Shown here: piece after piece, positions 48,123 through 60,985 of the stretch | Layout of the letters: each line of letters begins with the position of its first letter | How positions within the stretch are numbered: position 1 is the stretch's first letter | Assembly: GCA_964036155.1 (NCBI GenBank) | Contig: OZ038422.1 | Span: 32,573,201-32,637,200 of the forward strand | Length of the DNA: 64,000 bases | Source of the DNA: Diploscapter coronatus | Taxonomy: Eukaryota > Nematoda > Chromadorea > Rhabditida > Rhabditidae | Direction of reading: 5' to 3' | Position numbers and translations under genes: made by a program | Notes under the pieces: generated by a model | What the model was told of the DNA's origin: nothing | Seen by the model: only the letters and a program-made list of their open reading frames with translations | The model's database searches: none

Positions 48123-49390
48123 TTTTGATCGACAAAAAGGCTAGTAAATTATGTCAAATCATTGTTTAACACTATACAGCATCGATGTTATCAATATTTA
48201 GAACTTTTATCACGATATTCGGATGAGTAGACAACGGCGTCCACTATTAGCCATTCTATGAAAATCGATAGAATTGCTTGACACAGCTCCAAAATTATTT
48301 TCCTGAAAATGATCCCTAGTAATGTAATCGAGGGTGGGGAATTCGAAAATCGAGGTCCCGGAGCTCGGATGCGCGTCGTTTACGCTGTAACGAAGGTTGT
48401 ACTCGAAAATTCAAAAATCGTCCAGAAGCATCTAGGTAAGTCAAATTTGGTATCAAACGCTTTGTCTCGATGAGATAAACAACTTTCGTTCCAGAACTTA
48501 TCTTAGAATGTGTACACATAGGAAGATATGAATTTTTGAAAATTACTGTCCAAACAGCACTTCGCAATAATTGGCCATCGCGCTTCAAAATTCTTATTGT
48601 ATTCTTTGATAATGTCGAAATAAATACCTGTCGAATAAACAAACAACCATCCATTTGGTCCAAAAATAAGGAAGTTACTCAAAAAGTAAATTGGGTAAAA
48701 TTTAACCAGTTATATAGGGTCTTCGTTCAATTGTTAGATGGGGTTTCATTATCATATCGGGTACAAACTATTTTGAAGTATAATGGCTAAAGTCAGCATA
48801 ACGTTTTGTAGCGAAAAAGTTCGCAAATCTAAAACTCGATGATTTCTTGACCAAATGGATGGTTGTTTGTTTATTCGACAGGTATTTATTTCGACATTAT
48901 CAAAGAATACAATAAGAATTTTGAAGCGCGATGGCCAATTATTGCGAAGTGCTGTTTGGATAGTAATTTTCAAAAATTCATATCTTCTTATGTGTACACA
49001 TTCTAAGATAAGTTCTGGAACGAAAGTTGTTTATCTCATCGAGACAAAGCGTTTGATACCAAATTTGACTTACCTAGATGCTTCTGGACGATTTTTGAAT
49101 TTTCGAGTACAACCTTCGTTACAGCGTAAACGACGCGCATCCGAGCTCCGGGACCTCGATTTTCGAATTCCCCACCCTCGATTACATTGTTCGGACCCAT
49201 TTTCAGGAAAATCTATATCGGGCTGTGCCAAGCCATTCTAGCGATTTCCATAGAATGGCTGATAAATGAATACCATCGTCTACTCGCTCAAATAACCTAA
49301 TAGAAGGTTGAAATATCGGTAATATCGATGCTGTATAGTGTTAAACAATGATTCGGCATAATTTACTAGCCTTTTTGTTAATCAAAATGC

Positions 49391-49618
49391 TTTTGGTAAC
49401 AAAGTGCTCACTTGTGGTAACAAAGTGCTCACTCTTGGTAACAAAGTGCTCACTCTTGGTAACAAAGTGCTCACTTTATTCTACTCTTTGGGAACAAAGT
49501 GCTCACTTGTGGTAACAAAGTGCTCACTCTTGGTAACAATGTACTCACTGCAAATCTTTGGGAACAAAGTGCTCACTCTTGGTAACAAAGTGCTCACTCG
49601 TGGGAAAAAAGTGCTCGC
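49391..49618. repeat. Right 21-bp tandem array of foldback element B
   Basis: About ten units of CTCACTCTTGGTAACAAAGTG, the reverse complement of the left array, with one TTATTCTACTCTTTGGG spacer and another holding TGCAAATCTTTGGG. The order of unit variants is not identical to the left array, so the two have diverged or exchanged since insertion. Confidence 0.88.
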
Positions 49619-50249
49619 AGCCTCATTATTACTATTACGAAAGTATAAATTTTATTGAAAATCTTAAATGAATGCCAAAAAAACTTTGATTTGGTAAGCT
49701 CCACGTTTTGAAATTTGAGAATCTAGAATTTCGAGGCGTCTTTGTTTTGGTGAAGTTGAACTACCAGAGTTTGTTCGCGAAATGTGATGATGATAATAAT
49801 GATAATTTGCTTAAGATCGCATCATAAAATATGTCTCGAATTTATGCATAAGCAAAGTCAATACCCGCTGGCAAATTCCGAAAGAAAATCCCGTGTCGCA
49901 ATTGATTGCAGTAAAATGAGAAGAAATGCAAGATGAAATTTTGAACTAATCATACAAACATGATCATTCAAAGGAAATAAATGCAGCGAAAATAGATTGA
50001 GGTATTCGATGTTGAAGCTATTATTCGACTCGGTCGCTTAGAGTTTTTCTAAAATTTTTAAACTTGAGAAAAAAAGGTGGAAAACATTTGCCTTGACTCG
50101 TCTGAAGACTCGTTGTTAACAATTGGTTGTTCAGTGATCGATGCGGTCCGCGTTCTGAGCGGTGCGGCTCTTCTGCGTCGAAAAGTGAACCCGTAACATT
50201 TCGGCTTGTGATCCGCTTTGAGGAAGTTCTCAGCGTCCTAAATTTGTCG

Positions 50250-53207
50250 CTAAAATTTGAAATTCTCGATGAAATTTACATCGAGGGTCTCCGGCAGCGG
50301 GTTTTCCCCGGTTTCTGGGAGCAGTGAAACAAGTGCCCCAGCAAACAGCGAGAAGATAGCGAAGATCGTCATTGGCACGATTGGGAGACTGATGTTTGAC
50401 AATAAAGCAATGTAGGAAGACACACCGGACCCGAATCTGGCTATCTGCGAGAAATTTGTCAGACTGTCAACGATTTTCAAAGATACCATGCTGGTAATGC
50501 CTACGGCCAGATTTCGGACAACAGTCGGGTAGAGCTCCGACGTGTAGATGTAGAGGACGTTGAAAGCGCCTTGCACGAAGACTTTGCCGACGAAGAGGAG
50601 AACCAAGGAAGCCATTTGATTGCCGTAAGTGATAGTGAGCATGGCTATGATAATCGACACTCCTCCGACAACCAGAAGGAACATTTGAGCTCTGAGGGAT
50701 ACAAACTTTTGAAGAAGATTATGTGAAAGACCAACTTTTTTCTCCCAAACCGCATCAGCCAGACGCAGAAGAATAAAGTCGGAATTTCAATGGCTCCAGC
50801 GACCGCGTTGTTCAAGAAGAAGTTGCCCGTAAATAGAGAACGTCCTGGCGCAGACTGATCAGACAGAGCCATGACGAGCCCGTAGTACACCAACGCGGTA
50901 GCCATGAACACCACGCAAATGATGATAGTCCGAAATCGCATTTCGGCTGTTTGAAACAGCGTGGCGATGCCGACTTTGCCCTTGCTGTTCAGTCTCTTCT
51001 CCCGATGACATGTCAGTTCCAGGTCCGAAGGCAGAGAACCCCGATTTCTTGGGCATAAGTTAAAGGGGAAGGGAGGATGTCTGAAGAAAATGAAATTGTT
51101 TGAAAACGAAAGAAACTCGTACCGGCAGGCTCGTCTAATGACTTCCTCCGCTTCGTCGACTCGCTCTTTGACCATCAGCCACCGCGGTGATTCGGGAACA
51201 GAACACACGAGCAGCACAGCGCCAAAGTGCAGTCCGGCAGAAAGCACCTGAAGCCTCATCTCTTCCACTCTGATGACTCTCTATTGTCTCTTGCCTGAAC
51301 AGCCTTCCAGCTCTTGGAGATGTAGGCGACTAGCGCGAGCAATGCATAACCCATGGCCCAAGGAACTTGTAGCATTGAGCCAACCATTGCCCTATATCGC
51401 CTTCCTGTGATCTCCATGCAAAGCGTGTACGCTGCCAAATCAGCTGCCTCGTTGCAGACCGCTGAGCAGAAGCGGATGAACAGAAACATTGGATAGTAGG
51501 TCGAGTAGGGCAGAAGAACGCCGAACATCGAGGACAAAATGCCGAATCCGATTATTGTGGGCTTTCGACCAAAGCTGAATTTGGAAGTGCTCTCGGATAA
51601 TTTGAAAGAGGAGACGTACTTATCACTAGCGAGTCCGCTGAGAATGCAGCCGACCAGAAACCCGAACGAGTAGAACAAGTGGGCATGACCCTTCATGAAG
51701 TACTTGTCGCACACCAGGTTCCAATCAGTCACGATGGTTTCTTCCATTACCTGAAATCAAAAATCATCAACTTGGGCGTAAAATGAAGTTCACCACCTCG
51801 TTTCTGAACGTGTAATACTCGCACTTGACTATTGGAGGTCGTTCACTTCTGACTGAGCGAATTGCATCGTCCAGGTTCATTCTTCGCAGAGCATCGATCC
51901 TTTCATCTGATAAATCGTATCTTGAGCACATCGAAAATGAATAGGGTAAGGTGACGTTCAGCCCTATCGCTCTGGGGAACACGACGTCAGTCATCAGTGC
52001 CTCCGACAGCCCCCAGCGATACGTGGAAGAGTTTTTATCCTCCAATGCGGGAATCTGGAAGAAATAGTCGATTTGGATCACTTCGAATGAAATACCTTGC
52101 AATGATGATCCGGCTCGAACATCATGTAGACGACGTTCAGGTTGAACATTGCGTGAGGAATCTGCTGCATAGCGATGACCATGTAGATCCACAATTGCCA
52201 CCAGCTGCATCCGCCGATGATGTTTAAAATTCCTGGAGCGAAACTTGTGATTTCGCTTTAGCCGATTTTTTACCTTCGAAATCAACTGGATCAGTGACCT
52301 TCCTCTCCTTGATCGTGTTCTGTCTGTACTTTTGTTGCATGATGGCATGCTGCTCTCGGACTTCCCTCGTAGAAAATGACGTTTTGTGTCTGGGGCTAAA
52401 AATTGCCTCGTAGTTTGTTCGCCGACGAGAATTTGTGTAAACGTACCCGGTGGTTGTCATAACAGAGATATCGCTCATGTACATGGACTGCTTGGTGTCG
52501 CGGCCGTCGCCGGCCGTCTCCTTCTCGTCTCCCTCCAGTGGGAGGAGCTCATCCCCGTAATTCGATGCCTGACTATCGACGCCTTTGCGAAAACACATCT
52601 AAAAATCTCGTCGCATTGAGGGAGAGCTTCAACTAGTAAACTTCGAACTTTTCGTAAAGTTATTGATTTTTAGGGAGAAATTTCGGGATTTCAAGAACTT
52701 CGGAAAATAAACAAACTAGAGTCTAATGAGAGTATTTGGAGATGAAATTCCATTTGCTAATGGGACAATAACGCGACAATGAAAATGAAATTACTTTGGG
52801 ATTCAGTGTAATAAAATAAAATAAAGATAAATCTGCTGACCTTAGGCAGCGCTGTTTCACTCATGGCATAGAGGGGCAGTCGGCTTTCGATGAAAGTTCC
52901 GATAAGAGCAGGCTCGCTATAGATCAGCGGGCATTGAGCGAGGTGTGCCTCGACAACATCGGCTTCGATGGGTTCGATCGGAGCGACGTGAGAGTCGGTG
53001 GTCGAAGCCTCGGACATAGGCGTCCTCTGCCCAGACACCGACTCTAGGAGGTCTGGATCACTCTGCAATTTTTGTGCGTTTTTTTTTTTTTTTTTTTAAA
53101 TCAATTTTTGCGAATTTCTATTAATTACTTACCGTATATGAAAAATTACTGTGAGCATGCGCGGTCGGCGTCAACAGACACTTGCTTTCGACGTCTTCGG
53201 ACGCCAT
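50250..53207 (-). CDS. SLC22-type organic ion transporter (MFS)
   Basis: About 720 residues, ten or so exons. The transporter core starts near residue 185 (FEGILNIIGGCSWWQLWIYM), followed by a large first outer loop with DHHC and SMCSRYDL, then DWNLVCDKY, the MFS motif A-like GLASDNFGRKPTIIGFG, YRAMVGSMLQVPWAMGYALLAL, VPESPRWLMVKERVDEAEEVI, a long middle loop, FFCVWLMRFGRKK and YTSELYPTVVRNLAVG, ending LLPETGENPLPETLD. These are SLC22 signatures (organic cation/anion/carnitine carriers, 12 spans, plasma membrane). The N-terminal extension of about 185 residues is unusual; an internal start at MCFRKG (52598) is possible. One intron (51294-51248) is GC-AG. The substrate cannot be told. Confidence 0.9.
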
Positions 53208-54466
53208 TTTCATTCTAAACCTTGAACTTTAAATTTAGTCACAAAACCAATAGCTTACCTAATTATTGACGCCGAATCACCATTAGGTAAAATATGAGGT
53301 AAATTGATAAATAACAACTAAACGCTGTTAATGATGGAAAATCGCCAGGGGAATATAATTCATAGTGCTATCTGAAATATGAATTGAATTCTTATAGCGG
53401 GTAGCATACGAAAAATGCCAGGATTTATGAGATATTCCGAGCTTTCAAGCGAATAAGTTTAAAGGATTTCCTCAAATCTTCTAACATGTGGACATAAGAA
53501 GGCCTCATAAATGACGCGGTGACGTAAATCTATCGATTGCTATTTGGATGACTCTTGAATTCAGCGAAAATCTCTATAAATGAAGGCCTAGGGGCGATAA
53601 ATCAAAGCGGATTTTTGCGTGCGTTTCCGCAGCATAAAAACTAGTGAGAATTGTCGTCAGTACGCGCTTGTCGCACAACCTGTGAAAATATTCGGTGGAA
53701 AAAGCTGAGAAGTGAATTTGAAAATGTTGGGGAAACGAAAGGGAAAAGCATTGCACCAGGGTGTCTCTTGTTTGTGAGAGAAACGAGCCCCCTGCCTCCC
53801 CTCGGAGAGTGCGCTATACGCGCGAAATAGCACGACAATAGCGGAGATTGCAGAGACATAGAACTGGGCGACAGCTTCACATTCGATACGGCCACACGCA
53901 CATTTCGCGTTTTTCACTAGCATCCCTCTTCCCGCACTATTTCCACCGAGTTCTGCATCTCTAGAAAATCCTCGCTTCTTTCCCTCACACTCCCTCTTAA
54001 TTTGAATCCCAAGCAGAATTATATTGACGCGACAGATTAATTTTCACGGAGGCACGCTGCGTTCTGATTTCTGCCAAGCGAAAACCTGGAAGAAGTAAAA
54101 TTTAATGGCGAAATGAAATTTTTAAGGAAAAGCAAATATTTTCAAATCGCGCGAATTCTTCATAGATCATATGAGAGGAGAAATGCATTGTCGGGCGGGG
54201 TGTGTTGATTTATTTGAGCACAATATTTTCATAAGGCGTAAATATTCATCTCATTTTTTCTCGAGTGAAAAATGTGGTATTTCCCCACAAGATCGCACAT
54301 ATCTTTTTCCTGGACTAGATTTTTTTTCTTCTCAACGTACTATGATTACAAAGTCATCCCAAACGAATCACACTGCAAAACATATCCACTTTTTCATTTA
54401 AAAGCTGCATATTCGGGGATCAGAAACCCAGCATTATTCACCATTTTGAAATAATAGTCTCAGATA
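53208..54466. other. Shared upstream region of the transporter and CCDC93 genes
   Basis: 1.26 kb between two divergent genes, without a convincing exon. GC-richer around 53780-53900, and the CCCGCACTATTTCC word near 53933 resembles the core of the hairpin families here. Probably promoter DNA. Confidence 0.4.
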
Positions 54467-56657
54467 ATGGATTATCCCTCGACGTCTAATGCGCATCAAA
54501 TTCAGGTGAATTAAATTTTGAGTTTTCTTTAGATTTAAAATTTGTAGTTCGAGGTACGCGACGATGAGGAACAGAAGCAAAAATTGGAGGATTGTATTCA
54601 GCTGCTTGTCGCCAGTGGATATTTTCGGGCCAGAATTTCTGGATTGAAGCCGTTTGACAAGGTAGTTCCGACAACTCGTAAATGACGAGATGAAGTGTTC
54701 TATGGTTTACGTAAAGGAATGAGAGTTAAGTAAGATAATATGGGAAAAGATAGATCTCGTCATTTTTTCAAACACTCGCTGCCGGTATTTTCGTTCAATT
54801 TACGAGTCTACTACTGCATTGTATGATTCAGATTGTTGGAGGACTAGTCTGGTGTATCTCCTTATGCAACTTGTCTCTGGACGTCGATTTGCTGTATTCC
54901 GACAATGCGACCATCAAACAGAAGATGTAATTCGGAAATTTAAAAATTTAACAATAAAAGCAAGAGGTTTAGTCAAGTAACGGAAAAGATCGTGCGAGTT
55001 CTCCCTCAGCTGGAATGTCCCTATTCTCTCGAACCGCATCAGATCCAGGGTCTAGACTGCATTCACATTTATCCTGTTGTTCAAGTAGGAACATTCTGGG
55101 GGATACGTTATAATTGAAGTTCGTTTTCAGTGGTTCGTGAAGAAAGCGATGGAAGGGCGGGTCGCTCGAGCGGACCAGCAAGAAACGCTGATTTCCACGA
55201 TCACTGATCGGCACTTGGGGAAGGTGCATTTGAAAAAGTCATGAGGAACAAGAAATGCATTTTCTTGAAGGTCTCCAAGCCCAAAGCTTCTCCAGCAGCG
55301 GTGGTCAGTCGCTTCATCTTCGAGGAGGAGAAGAAGCCTCGTTCGTCTCCAAGTAAAGAGGCCAAGACTGCTAAGGATGAATTGCGGCAATTGGAAGAGC
55401 GGATTAGAGCCGTAGAACTTGAATTTGCTATTTTTTGAAAATCTGATAAAAATCATAGGCCCAAGAAGAAAGCGCCCTTTTGGACAAGGAGTTGAATGAA
55501 GAAGTTGCTCAAGCCGAGATGATCCAAAGAGATCTCAAGGAATTAGAACTCGAAAAACAGCGAAGAGATCAGCTGAAGGAGAATCTATCTGAGGGGTATT
55601 CATAAAACCTTCCTGAAAAAAACATTCAAATCTTAAATTCAGCGAGTTGGAAGAAATCCGTCGTCTCGTCGAGGAGATGGAAGTGGTTCGTGCGGACGAG
55701 AAGATGACGAAACACGAGATGCGCGACAAGATCCAGCAGATGGAGGACAGGATTGAGAGGATCAATTTGGTCGGGCAGGTCTGTGAATCTGTTTCAGACC
55801 AAAAACATTTTTTTCAAAATAAAGATAGCCGCCGACGAAGACCTGATTCGCGAATGGGAGCACAGTGAAGCGGCTCTGCGGCAGCAAAGACAGTTGACGG
55901 GAGAAGTCACCAGGAAACTGATGGAGTGTCAAAGACAACTCGATTCAACTCCTTCGGGAAATGAAATGGCCCAATACCAGCAGAGATTCATTGAATTGTA
56001 CAATCAAAGTAGCTTTTATTTCGATACCTTAAGAAACGAAGCAGCTTCCAGTGGCCACATTGAATCGAACGACCAAGCAGTACCACACTCTGTACAACAC
56101 TCTGATAGATGTGCAGGAATTCATCGAGAAGGAATCAACCGTTCTGAACAACATTGAACAAGTCCTGCCTGAGTAAGAACGCGATTTTCATTTTTTTCTT
56201 GTTTCCAAAGGAGAACTTTAGCGCTACCAAAAACGAGTACAGAGACTCATTCGTCAAGAATCTGCAAGAGATCCAGAAGAAAGTTGAGTCTACGCATTCA
56301 AAGGTACGAAGAAAAACTTAGAATTTTAAATTCAACTTTTTGGCTTTCTTTGGAAACCACGAGAGCACGCGGGACACGAGACATAGGCGAAATAGTATAG
56401 GGCTAGGGTAGGGTATGGTATGGTATGGAATGTTAGGTCCTCTTTTCCCACACTTCCTCAATGTCTCGGGTCTTGTGGTCTCGTGGTTTCCAAATTACCA
56501 ATTCGTTTAGCTCGAGTCAACGAACCAACAGCTTGAAAGCGACAGATCAAGTCTGGCTGCTAAATTAATGAACCTCAAGCAACTTCACCGACAATTCAAT
56601 ATACTCTCGGAGAAATTCAAGCAGGAGTGCGAGGCTTACGAAGCATCCAACAAATAA
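54467..56657 (+). CDS. CCDC93 homologue, coiled-coil endosomal recycling protein
   Basis: About 500 residues. After [21 protein letters not shown] comes the strongly conserved N-domain: [66 protein letters not shown] and [20 protein letters not shown]. This is almost word for word the animal CCDC93 pattern. The rest is coiled coil ([27 protein letters not shown]) with the conserved [12 protein letters not shown] and [15 protein letters not shown]93 binds CCDC22 in the CCC complex, which with COMMD proteins and the WASH complex recycles receptors from endosomes. The exon joins at 54656-54833, 55085-55126, about 56010-56055 and 56160-56215 use short introns; the last carries the weakest donor (GTCCTG). 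A hairpin element lies in the intron before the final exon. Confidence in identity is high. Confidence 0.94.
56352..56491. repeat. Hairpin MITE, family E, in the last CCDC93 intron
   Basis: Ends GGAAACCACGAGAGCACG and, reverse-complemented, GGAAACCACGAGACCACA; the arms pair to about 31 bases (GACACGAGACAT and ATGTCTCGGGTC). The inside has GGCGAAATAGTATAGGG and a short TATGG repeat. Flanks show no clear target duplication. Confidence 0.75.
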
Positions 56658-56842
56658 TTTATTATTATTTCATATTTATTTTCTTTTTACGAGATAATTT
56701 CAAATAAATCAGGTGTTGTTGAAATAAATATTGACAGTGTTAAATCGATGATAAAAATATGTAGAGATCAAAGCTTTATCCGTAGATCTTGAAACATTGC
56801 TTGATTTCGAATAATGATTATGGCCTGTTTGATGAAACTTCT

Positions 56843-57711
<869 letters not shown>

Positions 57712-59916
57712 TTTCTAAAATTTCAATTTTTGACAAAATGACGTACAAGAGTTAAAAATGACATCGATAAAAATTGATAAGATTCTATTGATAGCACACA
57801 TGATTTTTATTTATAAAGGAAAAAGGAAGTTTCTGAAGAAGGAGAAAATCTTAGCAGAAGAGGGGCAGTACAATGCTTTCGTTCACGTGTGTTTTCTGTT
57901 TGCACAAATAAAGGAGCAGAAAAGTTTTGTACCCTCAACAAATTACGACGTCACCAATCTTGAAAAGGAGTTCAAGGCTAAATTTGGTCACGACTTGGGC
58001 TTTTAAAATGTTTTAATGGTAAGAAAAATCTAGAAATCTTAGAAACGTTGATTAGTTTTAGAAGAAAGTAAAACACTTGGTCAGCTGTGAGTAAACAAGG
58101 CTGGACTTCATTATAATCGTAGGAAATTTGAGAAGAAGTAAATAATAAGCGCCCGCCACTAAATTACTAACAAAGTTCTAAAAATAAATTATTAAAAATG
58201 GATGTATTTCCAAAGAAAATGGAAATCGAAAAGTTCGAAAGAAGAAAAGGGAAGAAGCCTTCGTCTGAGTTCCTGAGGCAAATTCGCAAAATCGAAGACG
58301 GCAAAGGGAGTTTGGATTAGAGACTTCGCGAAATTGAGAGAGTTGAAAGAAGACCAAAAACACTAAAGGCGAGGAGAACGTAAAATATGCTGATAATATG
58401 CGAAAAGAAAGCGTTAAATTAGGCCTGAGTTTATTATTGTTAGTACATTGTTGCCGAAAGCGGGTACTTTGCCAATAAACGCTACTTTTCCATTTTAACT
58501 CTCTTATTTTTGTAACAAAATACTTATAGCTTAAATTTATCGAAGAAAAAATGTTAATCGATGAAATTATATCCGCTAATGTTGCATTAACGCTCCTATG
58601 CTTTGACTGAATAGAAAATATTCATCGGAAGTCCTACCAGGGCCTCGATTTAACCGAAGAGCCGAGGAGAAATCACTATGGAAACGATGTGAGGAGGCGA
58701 GAATTAGAGATAAGGCCATATTGGACGATTTCAAGGGGCGGATTAAGACAACGAAGCATATTTGATGATTTGATGGACCGGCAAAGATGCTTTCTATCAT
58801 GCGATGTCCCGAGAATATTCGAAATGGCGACTAAACTTTTCCCCAAAATGAAGTTTGAAAGAATTGATTGGGAAACATAACAAAACATGATTTGTGAATT
58901 AAATTTTGAAATCATGATCTACGAAATTGCCTAGAGCAGGCTAGACAAGTTTCATACGCTTGATTTTTCTGTATTTTTTGTGATTCATTAGTTTTTGTTG
59001 GAAAGAACTGAAAGTTCTTGTTAAACTACGTATCCTTCCTTGCATCAGCCGTATGTATTTCGGCACGGAAACAACATTGCTCACTCCACTTAGGGATTTC
59101 GTAATAACAACCGCGAGAAGTTTCATAGTCTATCAGAGATGAACTCGATAAATTTTTGGAAATGCATGCTAGAATCTAGCATAACGATACCAAGCCATAT
59201 CGTATTAGCCCCATAAATTCGAAACAGTTCTGTTACTGTTTTCTGACTTACATGCAATAAATGGGGGTTACAGACTCTGATGAAATTTTCATTCAAAAGA
59301 TATAAAAGGAGGAAATTCTGCAGAAATGCACGGGGGATGATTCAGGAAATTAATCTTCTTAAGCAATTTCTAACCTCTACCTCATTATTCATTGTCACTT
59401 CCTTGGATTAGTTAGTGATAGTTTCATTTAGAACTTGGATGATTAACATTTCGAAACTATACTTTTCTATAGAAATTTTTATCAATCGTTAAAATCACAA
59501 GTTCAAAATGATCACACTTCACAAATATATTTTTGTTGCAAGACAGTGGACTGCTCGTCCAAAATAAGCCATAAGCCTCTTCTTTAGGTCTCACTTCTGT
59601 CAATCAGGACTAATAAATAAATCACTTTATCTATCGTTTCACCATTCGTTCCAAATCATCTGACTCTGTCAAGCTACCTATTCTTAATCATTAGATTGGT
59701 TAAAATTGCAGAGTATGAATTTATCAGTCAAAAGTGCTCGAAAATTCACACTTTGCCCTCGGGAGGAGAGATAAATTATCGCCGGCATTTGGAACTGTTC
59801 AAATTTCGACACCCCTTCCAAAGTGTCTCTCAAAATTATCAATTGTTTATATAGACCGCACTGATCTTTCCCCCGATTTTTGTGATTTAATTCAAAAAAA
59901 TTTTATTTTAGGCAAA
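57712..59916. other. Mostly gene-free region
   Basis: 2.2 kb with no firm gene. An 82-residue plus-strand frame (57758-58006) starts 47 bases from the pdl-1 start on the other strand; it has a plausible end (KAKFGHDLGF) but no homologue I know. A 63-residue frame at 58689-58877 is similar in doubt. Confidence 0.4.
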
Positions 59917-60592
59917 ATGTGTGGGTTTCTGCTAAAGTCATGCAATATTCGAGCTATTTGTTTGTTATTCATTTTGAATATGCTGTTTTTAACCCTTGGA
60001 TATTTACTATTCACTGTGCAATGGCTACAGGTTGACTATGACTGTGAACAATTCGGGGCCATTTTGACTTATTTGGCAGGTAGATCAAACGTTTCTTTTT
60101 CTAAATCAAGTAAAATTAAAAATCTAGCCATTTCGACCTTATTCTATGGAGGTGTGACGATATTTTGCTCAACTCTTTTCGCATACAAGAGAAAATTCGA
60201 GCAATCTTTCAACTGGCAAATTAGGTAAAGTCGAAAATCATAAAATCGAAATTTTTAAAATGTATTTTCAGCTTCTTATCGCTAGTTTTGATATTTTCCT
60301 TTGTCAATCTATCGGTGATGATAACTTCGACGGCTATCAACTATGGCTCTATTTGCGAGAGTCAAAGGACTATAAATGAGGTATTATAGAATTTCTTAAA
60401 CTCCAGAAAATTCGAATATGCTAGATCTACACGGTTTATATCTGGCTCTTATGCATTTTCGGGTTAGCTACCTCGACTACTTTCGCCCTGGCTATTTTGG
60501 TTCTCCACAGAAAACGAAGATTGAATAACGTCGTCGATTCCTCAGGACTTCCTACCTATGATGAAGCCATGAAAAATGTGCAAAAAATCTAA
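59917..60592 (+). CDS. Four-span membrane protein with C-terminal LPTY motif
   Basis: About 175 residues. ATG follows TTTTAGGCAAA. Four hydrophobic segments: AICLLFILNMLFLTLGYLLF, STLFYGGVTIFCSTLFAY, LSLVLIFSFVNLSVMITST and YIWLLCIFGLATSTTFALAI. The tail (HRKRRLNNVV...GLPTYDEAMKNVQKI) is cytoplasmic by the positive-inside rule and has LPTYDEA, close to the LPxY/PPxY motifs that bind Nedd4-type WW domains and to tyrosine sorting signals. The overall plan recalls small tetraspan families (LAPTM-like, MARVEL-like), but I see no diagnostic residues. The first intron (about 45 bases) is in fr-open, so both spliced and unspliced readings stay in frame. Confidence 0.7.
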
Positions 60593-60985
60593 ATTCACTT
60601 AAGTTTCAAAATAAACACGGGTTTATTAGCTTTTTTTTTATAGGTTCTTATAATATAATGTCTGATCTGATGAATTTTCATCGAATTTGAATAAAATTTG
60701 CAATTTTAGACCTACAATAAAGTTGAAAATGAAATTTTGACCTCAAATTTCGGTTTCTAATGTGATCACTCCGAAATATTTTTCCCGTACAATTTTTTCT
60801 TTATTCAATGTGATCTTCATGGATTTTCAAAAGTGAAAGCTGGAGATGCTGGGAAAGGAAAAGAGTCGCTCGCTTTACGCCGTCTTCGTTCGCTATTATC
60901 GACGGTTTTTCGAATTTCGCGCTATTTTGATTTATTTCTCAAATTGTTTCTGATATTTAAGTTTCTTTTTATTCTAGGGTAAAAA

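Larger units (their letters stand above)
47908..49623. mobile_element. 1.7-kb foldback element B with 21-bp tandem repeats in its arms
   Basis: The ends AGGCTGCGAGCACTTTTTTC and their reverse complement are flanked by CATTATT on both sides (47901-47907 and 49624-49630), a 7-bp target duplication. Each arm starts with about ten 21-bp units (TGAGCACTTTGTTACCAAGAG with variants), then several hundred bases of unique inverted sequence to a centre near 48750. No protein-coding frame of its own. Part of the arm matches element A. Confidence 0.92.

Noticed and set aside
47915..49618. CRISPR-like array (regular 21-bp repeats)
   Set aside because: Repeats are head-to-tail without unique spacers, occur in inverted arms, and the host is a eukaryote.
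47860..49658. Long open frames inside foldback element B (up to 128 residues, both strands)
   Set aside because: They are translations of the tandem repeats and of the two mirror-image arms; the same peptide appears on both strands, as expected of a palindrome, not of a gene.
54171..54401. 76-residue plus-strand open frame upstream of CCDC93
   Set aside because: Ends before the CCDC93 start, composition like intergenic DNA, no donor that joins the next exon in phase.
57758..58006. 82-residue plus-strand open frame next to the pdl-1 start
   Set aside because: Lys-rich, no similarity I know, no supporting poly(A) or splice context; could be real but cannot be supported.
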